NCBI RefSeq assembly: GCF_006149045.1
Contig: NZ_VBSN01000073.1
Span: 186,001 to 250,000 of the forward strand
Source: Dyadobacter flavalbus
GTDB lineage: Bacteria; Bacteroidota; Bacteroidia; Cytophagales; Spirosomataceae
Direction of reading: 5' to 3'
DNA: 64,000 bases
The notes beneath the pieces are model-generated. The model was not told the DNA's origin. It was given only the letters and a program-made list of their open reading frames with translations, and searched no databases. Positions 54,178 through 63,765 of the stretch are shown piece after piece (the stretch's first letter is position 1; each line of letters starts with the position of its first letter). The position numbers and the translations under genes were made by a program.

Positions 54178-54336
54178 TTAGAAGTCCGGATTTAACAGCT
54201 GCTTTATGTATCCATCTTCAGGATCAGGATTTTTTGTTTTTGGCCGCCACGTTGTTCCTGCAAGCCAGTTATCATAATAGTTCAGATTCAAAAACAGGAA
54301 AGTCAGGTTATTCGGCTGAAACTGAATGCCGGACTT
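54178..54336 (-). pseudogene. 3' fragment of a coding sequence without a start
   Basis: On the minus strand 52 codons read like real protein (KSGIQFQPNNLTFLFLNLNY, then NWLAGTTWRPKTKNPDPEDG and IKQLLNPDF) before a TAA. An in-frame stop at 54337-54339 lies directly upstream and there is no ATG. I take it as the tail of a decayed gene cut off near the terminator of susD4. I do not recognise the family. Confidence 0.4.
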
Positions 54337-54350
54337 TTATTTAAATAAAA

Positions 54351-54388
54351 AAATCTTGCTCTTTACAGAATATTCAAGAGCAAGATTT
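54351..54388 (-). terminator. terminator of the susC4-susD4 operon
   Basis: Perfect 13-base arms (AAATCTTGCTCTT and AAGAGCAAGATTT) with a 12-base loop lie 30 bp past the susD4 stop. On the minus strand the hairpin is followed by a TTTTATTTAAA run. Confidence 0.85.
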
Positions 54389-54417
54389 AAGATTACTAAC
54401 CTAACTAAACTATGTTA

Positions 54418-55998
54418 TCAGTAGCCCGGATTTTGTTTCAGATTCGGGTTTTTATCAATTTCATTCTGCGGAATCGGGAACAAGGCCCGCTGCGCAGATT
54501 GCGGCCTGTGGTTAAACCATTTTTTCGTTTCATAAACCTTGAACCGGATCAGGTCCTGGCGGCGGTGTGCTTCGGCAGCGAATTCCCACCCCAGTTCATC
54601 CATAAAACGCCCGTACTGGATGTCATCGCCGCCCTGACGTTCTGTGATGGAGCCGTCCGCAGCCTGGTATCCGTAGTTGTACTTGCTTCCTTTTGCCAGA
54701 TCAGCAGCGTTTACTTTGCCTTTTGCCGGATTGTTTTTGAATGCCCTTGCCCTTACCTGTGTCACCAGCGCGGCAGCTTCTTCTGCTTTTCCGGTACGCA
54801 GCAATGCTTCTGCTTTGATCATCAGAACATCCGCGTAGCGCAGAAACGGAAAATCGTTATCCAGACTGCCCGTTGCATTCGGCTTGATCTTGTATTTGCC
54901 TATGCGATAGCCATCCGAAGATGCGGTTTTTTCCATTCCCGGAACGGATTTGGAGTACGTAATGACCACCGCGCCTGTTACAGCATTGCGCTGCGGGCCC
55001 ATGATCCAGGTTTCTGCCAGGCGGGAATCTTCTGCATCATAGGTGTCGATAAACTGAGGAACGGCACAGTTTCCGCCCCATGGACCTGCATTCATCGGGT
55101 ATACCGAGCGGCTTAGCGGATCGAGTGTTTTCATGTGGATCTGATTTCCTGTCCCGTAAATTTCATCGTAGGGAATCGCAAAAATAATTTCTTTCGAGTT
55201 GAAGTTTGTCCACGTAAAAACATCCGAATAATTGGCATCCAGTGCATATTTTCCGCTCTTGATCACTTCATCCGCCTGCTCGATTGCCTTGGCCCATTCT
55301 GGAATTCCGGTGTACACCTCGGCATTCAGGTATATTTTGGCAAGAAGCGTTTTGGCGCTCCACCGGTTCATCTGCCCGTAAGTTGTCGCTGCATTTTCGC
55401 TCAGGAGCGGCATTACTTCCGTAAGTTCTTTTACAACAAAATCGTATAATTCTTTCCGGGTGCTCTGCTTTGGAAGGTTAACATCCTTGAAGTCGGTCAC
55501 AATCGGAACGTTGCCGTGGTTATCCAGCAAAAGATAATAGGCAAATGCTCGAACGGCTCTCAGTTCTGCCTGAATGGCTTCTTTGCCGGTCGTAAGCGGT
55601 ATTTCGCCGTCTTCGATTTGAGACAAAACCCGGTTGGCCGTTGTAATGCTCCGGAAAGCACTTTGCCATGCATTTTCGGGCTGCCATTGCAGCGAAGTCC
55701 AGGTGTGCTGATGCATCCGGCGGTAAGTGCCGCCGTCATCCCATCCATTGGGCCTGACCGGCGTGATAATGGCGTCGGCAGCTTCTTCCTGAAGATCGAA
55801 ATAGCCTTGCCATCCAAGCATAAGACCGCGCAGGGAAGAATAAACAGGCGCTACAATGGCGGGAAGGTCTTTCTCGGTCGGCTGGTAATTGGTTGCCAGC
55901 ACTTCAGAGTACACTTCTTCATTCAAATCGGTACAGGACAGGGCTGCCACACTGAGCACGGAAGCCAGAACAATATATCGGGTGGATTTGTTTTTCAT
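54418..55998 (-). CDS. SusD/RagB-family outer-membrane lipoprotein (SusD4)
   Basis: The 526-residue lipoprotein has a type II signal ending SVAALSC (Cys22). The opening TDLNEEVYSEVLATNYQPTE follows, then helical repeats such as AELRAVRAFAYYLLLDNHGN and LLAKIYLNAEVYTGIPEWAK. The SusD C-terminal blocks are FLRYADVLMIKAEALLRTGK, MDELGWEFAAEAHRRQDLIR and NEIDKNPNLKQNPGY. It starts 20 bp after susC4 and ends at a strong terminator. An S9 peptidase gene upstream of susC4 hints at peptide or glycopeptide uptake, but the ligand is not known. Confidence 0.95.
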   Translation of the reverse strand: MKNKSTRYIVLASVLSVAALSCTDLNEEVYSEVLATNYQPTEKDLPAIVAPVYSSLRGLMLGWQGYFDLQEEAADAIITPVRPNGWDDGGTYRRMHQHTWTSLQWQPENAWQSAFRSITTANRVLSQIEDGEIPLTTGKEAIQAELRAVRAFAYYLLLDNHGNVPIVTDFKDVNLPKQSTRKELYDFVVKELTEVMPLLSENAATTYGQMNRWSAKTLLAKIYLNAEVYTGIPEWAKAIEQADEVIKSGKYALDANYSDVFTWTNFNSKEIIFAIPYDEIYGTGNQIHMKTLDPLSRSVYPMNAGPWGGNCAVPQFIDTYDAEDSRLAETWIMGPQRNAVTGAVVITYSKSVPGMEKTASSDGYRIGKYKIKPNATGSLDNDFPFLRYADVLMIKAEALLRTGKAEEAAALVTQVRARAFKNNPAKGKVNAADLAKGSKYNYGYQAADGSITERQGGDDIQYGRFMDELGWEFAAEAHRRQDLIRFKVYETKKWFNHRPQSAQRALFPIPQNEIDKNPNLKQNPGY

Positions 55999-56018
55999 TT
56001 CTTTCAGGATATTTGAGG

Positions 56019-59018
56019 TTAGAAATTTACGCTGAGGCCCGCGGTGAACGTGCGTGTAGTCGGATACTTGTCACGCTGGTCGCTGCCCGGAGAAAAGCCC
56101 GTAAAGGAGACTCCTTCCGGATCAATTCCCGTGTATTTGGTAAGGGTTGCCAGGTTTAGCCCCGATACAAACACGCGTGTATTTTTCATTCCTTTAACCA
56201 GATTGACAGGAAGGGTGTAGCCCAGCGTAATGTTATCAATTTTCCAGTAATCGCCTTTTTCTATATAGTTTGAAACATACACCAGATCCGTATTCAGCAC
56301 TTTTCCGTCAATCGGATCATAGGCCGTTTTAAGTATATTGTATGCCTTGTTTCTGGGATTGTTGTAAAACATGCTCTGGAAATTCAGAATGTCAAACCCG
56401 AATGCACCGCGCATGTTCAACGCCAGGTCAAAGCTCCTGAACCGGACCGAATTGTTCCATCCGACAATGTGTTTGGGAATGCCGTTTCCGTAATACTGGC
56501 GATCTTCCGGCGTTGCATTGGCAATCGGGATAATGGTTCCGTCCTTGCTTTCGACCAGCCATGCGCCGTTATCATCCACGCCAACCGACTTCCATACAAA
56601 AAAACGTCCGATTGGTTCACCCACTTTGACACGGTGTGTACTTACCTGAATAGGCTCGCCCGTATATCCGGCATCAAAAAAGTCATTGACAGCCTGGAAC
56701 TGATCGTTGGAAAGGCTTACCAGCTTGTTTCGGTTTGTAGCGTAAGTAAATCCTGTGTTCCAAACTACATTTGCTGACTGGACCGGCACCAGGTTTAAGA
56801 GCACTTCCAGACCGCTGTTCTGCATGGTACCCGCATTGATGAGCATGGAACCGGTAAGGTACGGCGGAACAGGTACCGGAAAGTCATATAGCAGATCCTT
56901 TACCTTGCGGCTGTAAAAATCTACCGAACCGCTGATCCGGTTTTTCAGAAAGCCAAAGTCTATACCGGCATTGATTTCTTCTTTTTTCTCCCAGCGCAGG
57001 TCGGGGTTGAAATTTCGCGCCGGCACAAAACCCGGAACCCATTTGCCGTTTATAAACGCACCTTCTGCACGGTCAAAATTGTAGCTGATCTGAGAAAGGT
57101 ACGGTGCGCTTGCAATGGTACCGGTAACACCGATACCCGCCCGGAGCTTGATCTCTGAAACACCTGCAAAACCTTGCATGAACCGTTCCTTACTGATCCG
57201 CCAGCCTACGGAAGCAGCAGGAAATGTTCCCCACTGGTTGTTGATACCGAAACGGGACGAACCTTCGCGGCGAACACTTGCCATAAACAGGTATTTTTCA
57301 TCAAAGCTGTAAGTCAGACGGCCGAAAAAGCCCGCCAGCTGCCATTTGTTCTTCGTACTTCCCATCGAAGCCTGTCCCTTCTGCAATGCACCGCCTGCGC
57401 CCAGGTTGTTCCAGTCGTAAGCATCCGTCGGGAAATCCCAGTTGCTGGCTGAAAAGGCTTCATAAGTAGCATCCTGCCAGCTGTATCCGCCCAGCAATGT
57501 AAACCGGTTCTTGCCGAAAGATTTGGCATAATTACCTGTTAACTCAAGCAGGTTTTCATTGTTGGCATACGTATTGCGGAACGCTGTTGCATTCTGATTG
57601 CTCAGGCGGGTAAAGGTATGCTGGAATGTTGTTGAACCTCCGTCAATATTGCTGTTCTGTACATTGGAAACCAGCAGTTTGAAGTTCAGGTCTGCCATCG
57701 GCGCGTAATCCAGACTTCCGTTCATCCGCATTTCCTTGAAAGAAGCATCATAATCGGATTCATAAATCCGGGATACCGGATTTTCGTAAAAATATCCGTC
57801 CCTTTCCTGCCATGCGCCGGTTTCTGTTTTTACGCGGTCTGTCGGGTTACGAATGATTGCCTGCCGGTAAATGTATCCGTATTCTGCGTCATTGTCAGCC
57901 GGGCTTACGGCGCCGCTTGTACGTGTGATGCGGTTGATGATCTGAAAGTTGGTTTTCAGTTTGTTGTCAAACATGGCATGGTTCAGGTCGGCGCGTCCTG
58001 TAAACCGGTTTTGTCCTGACCGCAAAAAGATGCCTTCCCAATTACGGTAATTCACTGAACCTGTAAAATTTGTGGTGCTGTTGCCGCCAAAAAAAGTCAG
58101 GTTATGGTTATGACTGACAGGCGTCTGCATGATTTCGGAAAGCCAGTCTGTATTGCCGCCGTAATCCGTGTAATCAATGCCTTCACTGATTTTCTGACGA
58201 TAGTCGTTGCCCGTCAGCAGCTCCGGCCTGCGTGCAATGGTCTGGATGTTTACATAATTGGAATATTCCACCGTTGAACGCGCATTGCTGCGATTCTTAC
58301 GTGTAGTAATCAGAATAACCCCGCCCGTTGCGCGTGTACCGTAAATGGCCGCTGCCGAACCGTCTTTCAACACATCCACAGATTCGATATCTTCCGGCGC
58401 AACCGTGTTCAGGCCGCCGGGGATACCGTCAATCAAAATCAGCGGGTCGGAATTGCCATTGATGGAATTGATGCCTCTCAGATTGATCTGCGTGTTGGAA
58501 GTAGGAGAACCGCTGGGGGTTGTAATGCGTAAACCGGCCACTTTTCCCTGCACCAGCTGCGCCGCATCCCGAACCGTTCCTTTTATGAAATCTTCCCGCT
58601 TGATGCTGGCAACCGAACTGGTTACATCGCCTTTTTTCTGTGTTCCGTAGCCGATGACCACTACTTCGGAAAGCTGCTTCTGATCCGGGGCCATTTCAAT
58701 GCTGAGTTCGCTTTGGCTGCCTACGGCTACTTCCTGGCTCGTGTAGCCAATGTAGCTCAGGATCAAAGTCGCTCCGTCGGGAACAGTCAGTTTGAATTTC
58801 CCTTCCGTATCGGTTGCCGAACCAACGGTATTGTTTCCTTTGACGATGATTGTAACGCCGGGAAGCGGACTTTTATCTTCGGCAGAGACGATTCTGCCCG
58901 AAATCTGACGTTCGGCAGCAAAAAGCGGGACTGAGATCAGGCATACCAGAAACAGGCCGTACAACAGCCTGCAAGGCACCTTCCGGATTAAATTGGATAG
59001 TTGTCTGTTCATATACAT
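56019..59018 (-). CDS. SusC/RagA-family TonB-dependent outer-membrane transporter (SusC4)
   Basis: The 999-residue protein has a Sec signal (LLYGLFLVCLISVPLFAA). A CarboxypepD_reg-like domain follows (QISGRIVSAEDKSPLPGVTI through LSYIGYTSQE), then the SusC linker SEVVVIGYGTQKKGDVTSSV. The plug shows INLRGINSINGNSDPLILID and IYGTRATGGVILITTRKN, and the barrel ends TFTAGLSVNF. A start at the second Met (59012, MNRQLSNL) is also possible. It forms an operon with SusD4, and the S9 peptidase gene lies 241 bp upstream on the same strand. Confidence 0.95.
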   Translation of the reverse strand: MYMNRQLSNLIRKVPCRLLYGLFLVCLISVPLFAAERQISGRIVSAEDKSPLPGVTIIVKGNNTVGSATDTEGKFKLTVPDGATLILSYIGYTSQEVAVGSQSELSIEMAPDQKQLSEVVVIGYGTQKKGDVTSSVASIKREDFIKGTVRDAAQLVQGKVAGLRITTPSGSPTSNTQINLRGINSINGNSDPLILIDGIPGGLNTVAPEDIESVDVLKDGSAAAIYGTRATGGVILITTRKNRSNARSTVEYSNYVNIQTIARRPELLTGNDYRQKISEGIDYTDYGGNTDWLSEIMQTPVSHNHNLTFFGGNSTTNFTGSVNYRNWEGIFLRSGQNRFTGRADLNHAMFDNKLKTNFQIINRITRTSGAVSPADNDAEYGYIYRQAIIRNPTDRVKTETGAWQERDGYFYENPVSRIYESDYDASFKEMRMNGSLDYAPMADLNFKLLVSNVQNSNIDGGSTTFQHTFTRLSNQNATAFRNTYANNENLLELTGNYAKSFGKNRFTLLGGYSWQDATYEAFSASNWDFPTDAYDWNNLGAGGALQKGQASMGSTKNKWQLAGFFGRLTYSFDEKYLFMASVRREGSSRFGINNQWGTFPAASVGWRISKERFMQGFAGVSEIKLRAGIGVTGTIASAPYLSQISYNFDRAEGAFINGKWVPGFVPARNFNPDLRWEKKEEINAGIDFGFLKNRISGSVDFYSRKVKDLLYDFPVPVPPYLTGSMLINAGTMQNSGLEVLLNLVPVQSANVVWNTGFTYATNRNKLVSLSNDQFQAVNDFFDAGYTGEPIQVSTHRVKVGEPIGRFFVWKSVGVDDNGAWLVESKDGTIIPIANATPEDRQYYGNGIPKHIVGWNNSVRFRSFDLALNMRGAFGFDILNFQSMFYNNPRNKAYNILKTAYDPIDGKVLNTDLVYVSNYIEKGDYWKIDNITLGYTLPVNLVKGMKNTRVFVSGLNLATLTKYTGIDPEGVSFTGFSPGSDQRDKYPTTRTFTAGLSVNF

Positions 59019-59259
59019 TGGATTAGATGGTGGTGAAATGATCAGGAAAGTTCTTTTTCAGGATAGGCTTAGAAAGAATTCTGCAAATGCATGTTGAGAC
59101 TCTTACATGCCGGTTTTATCGTAAGTAATCGGACAATGATTTTCTTTGTTTAAGCCAAAAGCATTTTTTCTGCTCTGTCCGGATTGCCGCAAGTACAAAC
59201 CTTTTCCTCCGGCAAGTACATGCGTATTGTCGTCAGTCACTGCTCAAAAAAACGGTCTG

Positions 59260-61557
59260 TTATTGTGTTACCGATACTTTGTTCCGGTTTGGTGGATTTA
59301 CTTCCAGTAATTTACTGACAAAAAAGTCCCGTTTCTTGCGCCTTCCGTAAGTTCCGCCATCGCTGTGGCCCATGCCGGGTATAACCAGCAATTCAAAATC
59401 CTTGTTTGCCCTGATGAGCGCATCCGCCACGCGGTACGTCGATTCCGGCGGTACGTTTTGGTCCGCTTCGCCAACAATCAGCAGCAAATCGCCTTGGAGT
59501 TTCGCAGCATTGGTTACATTCGACTGCTCTTCATAATGCTTGCCGACCGGATAGCCCATCCATTGTTCATTCCACCATTGTTTGTCCACACGGTTGTCAT
59601 GACAGCCACATGCAGAAACTGCAGCATCATAAAACCCGGAATGAAAAAGCAGTGCACCCAGTGCGTTCTGGCCTCCGGCGGAAGTGCCGTAAACGCCTAC
59701 TTTCGTGGAGTCCATATAAGGGTATTTGGCAGCCAGCGTTTTCATCCATGCAATGCGGTCCGAGAAACCGGCATCGGCCAGATTTTTCCAGCATACATCA
59801 TGAAATGCTTTTGACCGGTTTGCCGTTCCCATTCCGTCCATCTGTACTACGATAAAGCCCAGTTCGGCCAGGCTTTGCATTTCGCCATAATGCCGGAATG
59901 CTTTCGGAACAAAAGAGTCATGCGGACCGGCATAAATGTTTTCAATGATCGGGTACTTTCTGCCGGGATCAAACGTGCTGGGACGGTACACAATTCCCCA
60001 GATATCGGTTTTCCCGTCCCGGCCTTTTGCGGTAAATATTTCCGGCAATTCGAAGCCGAGGGAAAGGTACTGCGAAATGTCGGCCTGTTCCAGTTTCATC
60101 ACCAGCGATGCATCGGCGGTTTTACGGAGTTCCATGACAGGCGGAACTTCCATTGTAGAATACGTATCGATGTAGAAACTCCGGTCCGGTGAAAATGCCA
60201 GGGAATGCATGGCTTTTGCATGGCTTGTTAATTTGACCAGACCGGTTCCGTCGAATCGGATGCGGTAATAATGGATATGATAAGGATCTTCGTCCGGGTT
60301 CATTCCGCTGGCACGGAACCAGATTTCACGTTTTACAACATCCACGCTGTCAACATCCCGTACCACCCAGTCTCCTTTTGTAATCTGATTTTTGATCTTT
60401 CCGGTTTGTTCATCCACCAGATACAAATGCCGCCAGCCGTCCTTTTCAGAAGACCAGATAATCTCATGTTCCCTGGCGAGGTAATGTGTATAAATCTGGT
60501 TCTGATAGATGAATGTACCGGTCTTTTCATCAATAATATGCTTTGTACTGCCATTTGCTGCATTGACCTCAATAACCCGGAAGCGCTGATGTCCGCGGTC
60601 TACTTTTTCGTAAGTAAAATGCATGTTATCTCCGTTCCGCCACCTGATTACAGGCGTATCGAAAAAATTGATCACTTCCGACTGTACTTTCACCAGGGCT
60701 TTTGTTTTTACATTCAGCACAAACATTTCGTAACTCGTAAACTCGTCACCGGGCTGTGCATAGTCATGTTCCTTCACCACGCCGCGGGTGGTATTGGGAA
60801 GCGAAGAAAGCACATAACTGACTTTCCTTTCCTGCTGTTCGTCAATGCGGTAGCAAACGATAAATGCCCCGTCCGGCGACCAGCTCAGTTCGCCGAATGG
60901 ACGAAGCGGGTTGCCTTCATACGTAAGCTGCTGCGGATTTTTTCCCTTGGAATCACTCAGGTAAATGTTGCCGTTTTTTACCGACGCCTTCAGTTTTTTA
61001 TCAGGAGACAGGCTGTCCGCACGAAAAGGCTGCCATCTGCTTAATTGTTTTGTCCAGCCCCGTTCAACAGGTTTTTCAATACCTGGTTTTTCCACCGTCC
61101 TGGCGGTATGAAGTCTGGTGTCATATGCATACCATTTTCCTCCGGCTTGTATGAAAACCGTGTTTTTGTCCGGATCGAAGCGCATATCCTGAAGCATTAG
61201 CCTCGTGGAACTGAAAATCGTATCCGCCGCCGTTGACAAGGCCTTTGCTACTTTGTCATTATCAATGGCCTTGGTCTTTTTTGCTGTCAGCGGGTCCACG
61301 TACAGGTATTCTGTAAGACTGTCTTTAAGGATATTTTTATACCAGAATGACTTTCCATCCGCCTGCCAGACCGGATTGATACCCGTTTTCAGCACGGTAC
61401 CTTTTGAAAGAGAATCCATCAGCTCCATATGTTTGTATGCACTGGAAATCTGCTCACGGGTAGGCTTATACGCCGGCAACTGAGCAAAGGTTGTATGAAA
61501 CAACAAAGTGCATGCAATCAACATACCCGGCATGTGCCTGTTAAAAAAGGAGTTCAT
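59260..61557 (-). CDS. S9-family serine peptidase (DPP4/prolyl-oligopeptidase type)
   Basis: I choose the ATG at 61557 (MNSFFNRHMPGMLIACTLLF) because it directly precedes a Sec signal; the frame is open 13 codons further. The 765-residue enzyme has an N-terminal beta-propeller (GELSWSPDGAFIVCYRIDEQ, VVRDVDSVDVVKREIWFRAS) and a C-terminal alpha/beta-hydrolase domain. The catalytic Ser is in GVYGTSAGGQNALG (S626), Asp in LLIVGEADQNVPPEST (D699) and His in IPGMGHSDGG (H731). Family members release dipeptides or cut after proline in short peptides. It lies upstream of SusC4-SusD4 on the same strand with a 241-bp gap. Confidence 0.92.
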   Translation of the reverse strand: MNSFFNRHMPGMLIACTLLFHTTFAQLPAYKPTREQISSAYKHMELMDSLSKGTVLKTGINPVWQADGKSFWYKNILKDSLTEYLYVDPLTAKKTKAIDNDKVAKALSTAADTIFSSTRLMLQDMRFDPDKNTVFIQAGGKWYAYDTRLHTARTVEKPGIEKPVERGWTKQLSRWQPFRADSLSPDKKLKASVKNGNIYLSDSKGKNPQQLTYEGNPLRPFGELSWSPDGAFIVCYRIDEQQERKVSYVLSSLPNTTRGVVKEHDYAQPGDEFTSYEMFVLNVKTKALVKVQSEVINFFDTPVIRWRNGDNMHFTYEKVDRGHQRFRVIEVNAANGSTKHIIDEKTGTFIYQNQIYTHYLAREHEIIWSSEKDGWRHLYLVDEQTGKIKNQITKGDWVVRDVDSVDVVKREIWFRASGMNPDEDPYHIHYYRIRFDGTGLVKLTSHAKAMHSLAFSPDRSFYIDTYSTMEVPPVMELRKTADASLVMKLEQADISQYLSLGFELPEIFTAKGRDGKTDIWGIVYRPSTFDPGRKYPIIENIYAGPHDSFVPKAFRHYGEMQSLAELGFIVVQMDGMGTANRSKAFHDVCWKNLADAGFSDRIAWMKTLAAKYPYMDSTKVGVYGTSAGGQNALGALLFHSGFYDAAVSACGCHDNRVDKQWWNEQWMGYPVGKHYEEQSNVTNAAKLQGDLLLIVGEADQNVPPESTYRVADALIRANKDFELLVIPGMGHSDGGTYGRRKKRDFFVSKLLEVNPPNRNKVSVTQ

Positions 61558-62030
61558 TTTCTGTATTTTGTAGTAGCAAAATAAATATGATTTCACTTCA
61601 GCCTAATTCCTGCATATGATGCTGAGCATTTCAAATAGTATGATTATAATCCTAATTAATCTGGCATTTATTTATTTGTAAAACTAGGCGTAATTGAAAT
61701 CATAAACTTGCTTAGAATTATCGCTTTCTTTACAAATATTAACTTATATCCGTCTTTGCTTCTGCATAATTGAACAGAGTACATATAATATTTGCCAAAA
61801 AACAAAAAATGTAAAATAGTTTAAACAGATCTGGCTGGGTTACTGCCGTTATGAAGCTAGCCGAATCCAGGTTTTCGGGGACAAACTCCATATGCAGGGT
61901 CAATGTTCAGATGACGCTTGAATTCACCGGGTCATGAACAGGTTTGGTCAAGAGTGGATTGTATGCTGGAATCAGACGACAGGTCTACATTCATTCCCAG
62001 TTTGTTTCTTCTCACTCCTGCATTTCCACT
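61558..62030. other. AT-rich intergenic stretch
   Basis: No coding pattern, tRNA cloverleaf or tmRNA feature could be established. The last 100 bases before 62031 are less AT-rich and end at a plus-strand-usable terminator. They might be the remains of a transcribed element. Confidence 0.4.
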
Positions 62031-62063
62031 AAAAAACCGCTCCGGCGTCCGAAGCGGCTTTTT
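62031..62063. terminator. bidirectional terminator
   Basis: The hairpin CCGCTCCG/CGAAGCGG (62037-62044 and 62050-62057, one mismatch) is flanked by AAAAAA on the left and TTTTT on the right. It lies 29 bp past the stop of the minus-strand gene at 62092. Confidence 0.8.
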
Positions 62064-62091
62064 ACACCATTTTTATCACGAATCTTCAAGG

Positions 62092-62601
62092 TCAATTGGA
62101 ATCGGAATTGTCTTTTTTGTTTTTCCGTTTCTTCTTTGATTTGGTATCCGACATATCGGATTTCTCTGTGCTGCCGCTACCCGCGTTTTCATTCAGGTTA
62201 CTTTGTGCTGAATTCATTTCGGTGCTGGTAGCGGTATTACCGGTGGTGGTGCTACCCTGTGCATTGCTGTTGCTCTGCGTTGCCGGATTGGTACTGAACG
62301 GGCTACCATTCTGCTGTCCTGTCGGATTGATGGCATTATTCGTAGTACGGTTATTGACCGTATCCGAAGGGTTCTGCGTGCTGCTTTGTGTTGCCTGGCC
62401 GGCATTACTCCAGCCATTGTTACGCTGTCCCGAAGGATTGATGGCGTTGTTGGTAGTGCTGTTTTGTGTTTCTGTGTTCCCCTGCTGGGTTGTGGTGCTT
62501 GTTCCTTGGCTCTGGCTGGACTGATTGGTGGTACTTTGTGCGTAAACCGTTCCACCTGCTGTCAAGATCAATGCTGTGATTACTGTTGTTATTTTCCTCA
62601 T
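62092..62601 (-). CDS. secreted low-complexity Ser/Thr/Asn/Gln-rich protein
   Basis: The 169-residue protein has a Sec signal (TTVITALILTAGGTVYA). The rest is almost wholly disordered-looking sequence rich in S, T, N, Q and G. Two diverged repeats of about 41 residues contain TTNNAINPSGQRNNG and TTNNAINPTGQQNGS. The last 25 residues are highly charged, with a lysine-rich patch (TKSKKKRKNKKDNSD). No known domain is seen. It has its own terminator. Its role is unknown; low-complexity exported proteins like this are often surface or matrix components. Confidence 0.7.
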   Translation of the reverse strand: MRKITTVITALILTAGGTVYAQSTTNQSSQSQGTSTTTQQGNTETQNSTTNNAINPSGQRNNGWSNAGQATQSSTQNPSDTVNNRTTNNAINPTGQQNGSPFSTNPATQSNSNAQGSTTTGNTATSTEMNSAQSNLNENAGSGSTEKSDMSDTKSKKKRKNKKDNSDSN

Positions 62602-62927
62602 GGTATTTAAATGTTGATGAATGCTTCAGATGTATCAATTTCCGTTCCAGAGCACTGCTGACATCGCTGCATCTGATTAAAAACTAAACCGGGCGGATTT
62701 GATCATTCAACTGTATGCTGCGGAAATCGGATGACCGTTAACCTGTTTTTACCTATCCAGCAGGATTTTGCACCGTTTCCAAAACGAACTTTTTTTTACG
62801 GAAACAGAATGAACGCTTTTTCCTTTTTCCTCAGATATTCTTTGCGGATGACGCACCGACAACGCACTTCCGGGCTACAACACTAAACGTACAGGAAAGG
62901 AAAGACACCGGATATGTAATGCAGGAA
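62602..62927. other. intergenic stretch
   Basis: No gene, clear operator or terminator was found between the low-complexity protein gene and the GAF remnant. Confidence 0.4.
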
Positions 62928-63377
62928 TTATACCAATGCCCTTCTGTCATTCTGATTGTTCATGAACTGCCGGTCGAAGAGGTATGGCCGCAGCGTAACC
63001 CGGTCTTCCGCCAACGGGTACAAGACGGCAATCCGGGTTTGAAACTGTCCATGTAAAACAGTCGATATCACATGATCCAGGTCGGATTTGGATTTAACAC
63101 CGGTAATGTCGTTTGAAAATCTGAGCATGAGCTGCTGCTCGGCCCGACGGCGCGGAATGTCTTTGTTGGCCATCATGTTGCCTATCGCAATTGCAATCTG
63201 CGAGCAGATACCCTGCAAGATCGGAATGTTGATTTCATCAATGCTCAGCCAGAGCAGACCAATGTTGCTATTGTCAATCAAGGTCACAATGGGATGCATA
63301 AAGTGTATTAATGACTTGATCCGCTCAGAAAACAAAACGATCAGGTCATTCTTGTCGCGCACTTTGGAATGCAGCAA
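62928..63377 (-). pseudogene. GAF-domain regulator remnant
   Basis: The 149-codon frame lacks an ATG (it opens with TTG, and upstream codons reach a TAA near 63450). It encodes the end of one GAF domain (IGLLWLSIDEINIPILQGIC, SQIAIAIGNMMANKDIPRRR) and the linker plus start of a second (AEQQLMLRFSNDITGVKSKS, DLDHVISTVL). This arrangement is seen in the multi-GAF, sigma-54-interacting or histidine-kinase regulators of Cytophagales, which are several times longer. No effector domain follows, so this is probably a fragment of a decayed gene. A short stand-alone GAF protein is less likely. Confidence 0.6.
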
Positions 63378-63540
63378 ATAGCAATCAGGTATCTGTTTCA
63401 GAATGCCTTGTATACAGGTACCTGCAGTTGCCTTGCTTGCTTATTTTCCGATACATTACCTATTTCATCCTGAATAACAATCAGTTAAATGCACTCAGGT
63501 ACAAAATGGATACAAAAGTTGAAAATTTATTGATTTTTGT

Positions 63541-63663
63541 TTAAAATTCAGTCGAACGATTCTTCATGGTCGTCCGCCCTTCTAGATCAACCTGTCGCCC
63601 GTTGTTAAACTGTTCGGAAATTCCAAATAGTTTCGTTGTCAAACCATCGCATATCAAAGACAT
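63541..63663 (-). CDS. possible 40-residue ORF downstream of the toxin fragment
   Basis: An ATG at 63663 opens a frame reading MSLICDGLTTKLFGISEQFN and ending TMKNRSTEF. It lies about 100 bp downstream of the toxin-like gene on the same strand, where an immunity gene would be expected, but it is far too short to be a typical one. It could be a remnant or chance. Confidence 0.2.
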   Translation of the reverse strand: MSLICDGLTTKLFGISEQFNNGRQVDLEGRTTMKNRSTEF

Positions 63664-63743
63664 TTCCTGCAAAGTGAGATATGTGCTGTACTAGAAATTT
63701 GCTTTGTAATAGCAGAAAACAATAAAGTATAAAATAGACCTGC

Positions 63744-63765
63744 AGCCCACTAACCCTAGTGGGCT
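63744..63765 (-). terminator. hairpin at the stop of the toxin-like gene
   Basis: Perfect nine-base arms (AGCCCACTA and TAGTGGGCT) with a four-base loop overlap the TAG stop of the toxin-like gene. The sequence after it on the minus strand is only moderately T-rich (CTATTTTATAC). Confidence 0.55.

Noticed and set aside
54412-55116. 234-codon plus-strand ORF antisense to susD4
   Set aside because: It is a shadow frame of a well-supported SusD gene with no family features of its own.
61900-62040. tRNA or tmRNA 3' end before the terminator at 62031
   Set aside because: The CCACTAAAAAACCGC end looks tempting, but no T-arm GGTTCRANNCC, no acceptor partner and no tmRNA tag frame can be found.
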